Assembly: GCF_029714945.1 (NCBI RefSeq)
Contig: NZ_CP121634.1
Span: forward strand, 3,989,001 to 4,053,000
Direction: 5' to 3'
Source of the DNA: Bradyrhizobium sp. CIAT3101
Lineage (GTDB): Bacteria; Pseudomonadota; Alphaproteobacteria; Rhizobiales; Xanthobacteraceae
DNA length: 64,000 nucleotides
The notes below the pieces were generated by a model, which saw only the letters and a list, made by a program, of their open reading frames with translations, was not told the origin of the DNA and made no database searches. Both the position numbers and the translations under genes were made by a program. The stretch's first letter is position 1; every line of letters begins with the position of its first letter. This document shows positions 63,128-64,000 of the stretch, one piece after another.

Positions 63128-64000
63128 CCGATTTGACATCGCTGACGCTCGCCGAGGCCCGCAAGGGTCTCGCCGACAAGACTTTCACGTCGCTCGAGCT
63201 GACCGACGCGCATCTCAACGCGATCGAAGCCGCGCGCGTGCTCAACGCCTTCGTGATGGAGACGCCCGACCAGGCGCGCGCCATGGCGAAGGCCGTGGAC
63301 GAGAAGATCGCCAAGGGTGAGGGCGGCCCGCTCGCGGGCATCCCGCTCGGCGTCAAGGATCTGTTCGCGACCAAGGGCGTGCGCACCACGGCGTGCTCGA
63401 AGATCCTCGGCAATTTCGTGCCGACCTACGAGTCCACCATCACCTCGCAGCTCTGGCGCGACGGTGCCGTGATGCTCGGCAAGCTCAACAATGACGAGTT
63501 CGCGATGGGCTCGGCGAACGAGACCTCGTGTTTCGGCCCCGTCGGCAATCCCTGGCGGCGCGATGGCAGCAACACGACGCTGGTGCCGGGCGGCTCGTCC
63601 GGCGGCTCGGCCTCGGCCGTGGCGGCGCTGTTGTGCATGGGCGCGACCGCGACCGACACCGGCGGTTCGATCCGCCAGCCGGCCGCGTTCACCGCGACCG
63701 TCGGCATCAAGCCGACCTATGGCCGCTGCTCGCGCTGGGGCATCGTCGCCTTTGCGTCCTCGCTCGACCAGGCCGGCCCGATCGCACGCACCACGCGCGA
63801 TGCCGCGATGCTGCTGCGCTCGATGGCCGGGCACGATCCGAAGGACACGACGTCGGTCGATGTTGCCGTGCCGGATTACGAGGCTGCGATCGGCAGGTCC
63901 GTGAAGGGTCTCAAGATCGGCATTCCCAAGGAGTATCGTCTCGACGGCATGCCGGCCGAGATCGAGAAACTCTGGAGCGAGGGCGCCGCCTGGCTGAAGG
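63124..64000 (+). CDS. gatA: Amidotransferase subunit A (partial at window end)
   Basis: The first 292 residues of GatA, cut at the window end. ATGA overlaps the small protein stop. Amidase signature residues: Lys in [23 protein letters not shown]; Ser pair in [66 protein letters not shown] is the N-terminal helix. It produces ammonia from glutamine for GatB. A full protein would have about 490 residues. Confidence 0.95.
   Translation, partial: MTDLTSLTLAEARKGLADKTFTSLELTDAHLNAIEAARVLNAFVMETPDQARAMAKAVDEKIAKGEGGPLAGIPLGVKDLFATKGVRTTACSKILGNFVPTYESTITSQLWRDGAVMLGKLNNDEFAMGSANETSCFGPVGNPWRRDGSNTTLVPGGSSGGSASAVAALLCMGATATDTGGSIRQPAAFTATVGIKPTYGRCSRWGIVAFASSLDQAGPIARTTRDAAMLLRSMAGHDPKDTTSVDVAVPDYEAAIGRSVKGLKIGIPKEYRLDGMPAEIEKLWSEGAAWLK

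Overview
The window is a stretch of GC-rich alphaproteobacterial chromosome, most probably Bradyrhizobium or a very close relative (order Hyphomicrobiales). The evidence is the divK-pleD pair, the pyrB / dihydroorotase-like / plsY / dprA / topA / rnr gene order, a DUF1849 (EipB-type) envelope protein, a zinc-ribbon DinB and several palindromic intergenic repeats of the kind scattered through Bradyrhizobium genomes. No phage, transposase, CRISPR array, rRNA or tRNA was seen. Gene density is high. The genus assignment is inference from content, not from a search.

Region by region. 0-5 kb: clpA with a clear terminator, a PEGA-like lipoprotein, a 14-TM drug exporter and a small membrane protein. 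5-9.5 kb: two tandem YCII-like proteins (one exported, one cytosolic) divergent from a DJ-1/AraC regulator, then an aldo/keto reductase. 8.5-12.4 kb: an aldoxime-to-nitrile-to-acid module, with an AraC activator divergent from nitrilase and aldoxime dehydratase. 12.4-18 kb: an orphan TRAP binding protein, a transglycosylase-SPOR protein, azlCD, trmO, a HIT protein and a FemAB-like acyltransferase. 18-24 kb: GDPD, two RidA-family proteins around eipB, a Nudix protein, an ACT protein, dinB and a DUF3572 protein. 24-25.8 kb: divK-pleD, the phosphorelay and c-di-GMP pair.

25.8-28.2 kb is a small plastic islet. About 270 bp (a long inverted repeat plus the 3' end of a tetR gene) occurs twice in direct orientation, enclosing an arylamine N-acetyltransferase, a broken lipocalin-like gene and a secreted protein. 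The intact tetR and a divergent MFS exporter follow, with a perfect 9-bp inverted repeat between them. 30-38 kb holds an acyltransferase-3, a TPR-glycosyltransferase protein, rpmG, a flavin monooxygenase and a phosphoesterase.

37.3-54.6 kb carries housekeeping genes on the minus strand in a recognisable order (pyrB, dihydroorotase homologue, plsY, dprA, topA, rnr, DUF983, Nudix). It is interrupted by accessory cassettes: HxlR/SDR and HxlR/azoreductase pairs between dprA and topA, and an amidase plus a patatin between plsY and dprA. The dihydroorotase homologue lacks the HxH metal motif and is probably a non-catalytic partner of PyrB. 54.6-64 kb: an M15 peptidase, two CPBP membrane proteases of different base composition, an AEC carrier, ruvX, a LysR regulator with two nitronate monooxygenase genes, and gatC / small CxxC protein / gatA (gatA cut by the window end).

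No clearly unprecedented multi-gene system was found. The best leads are the direct-repeat islet with its tetR remnant, the YCII/DJ-1 regulator locus with a repeated upstream motif, and the small two-cysteine protein translationally coupled to gatA.
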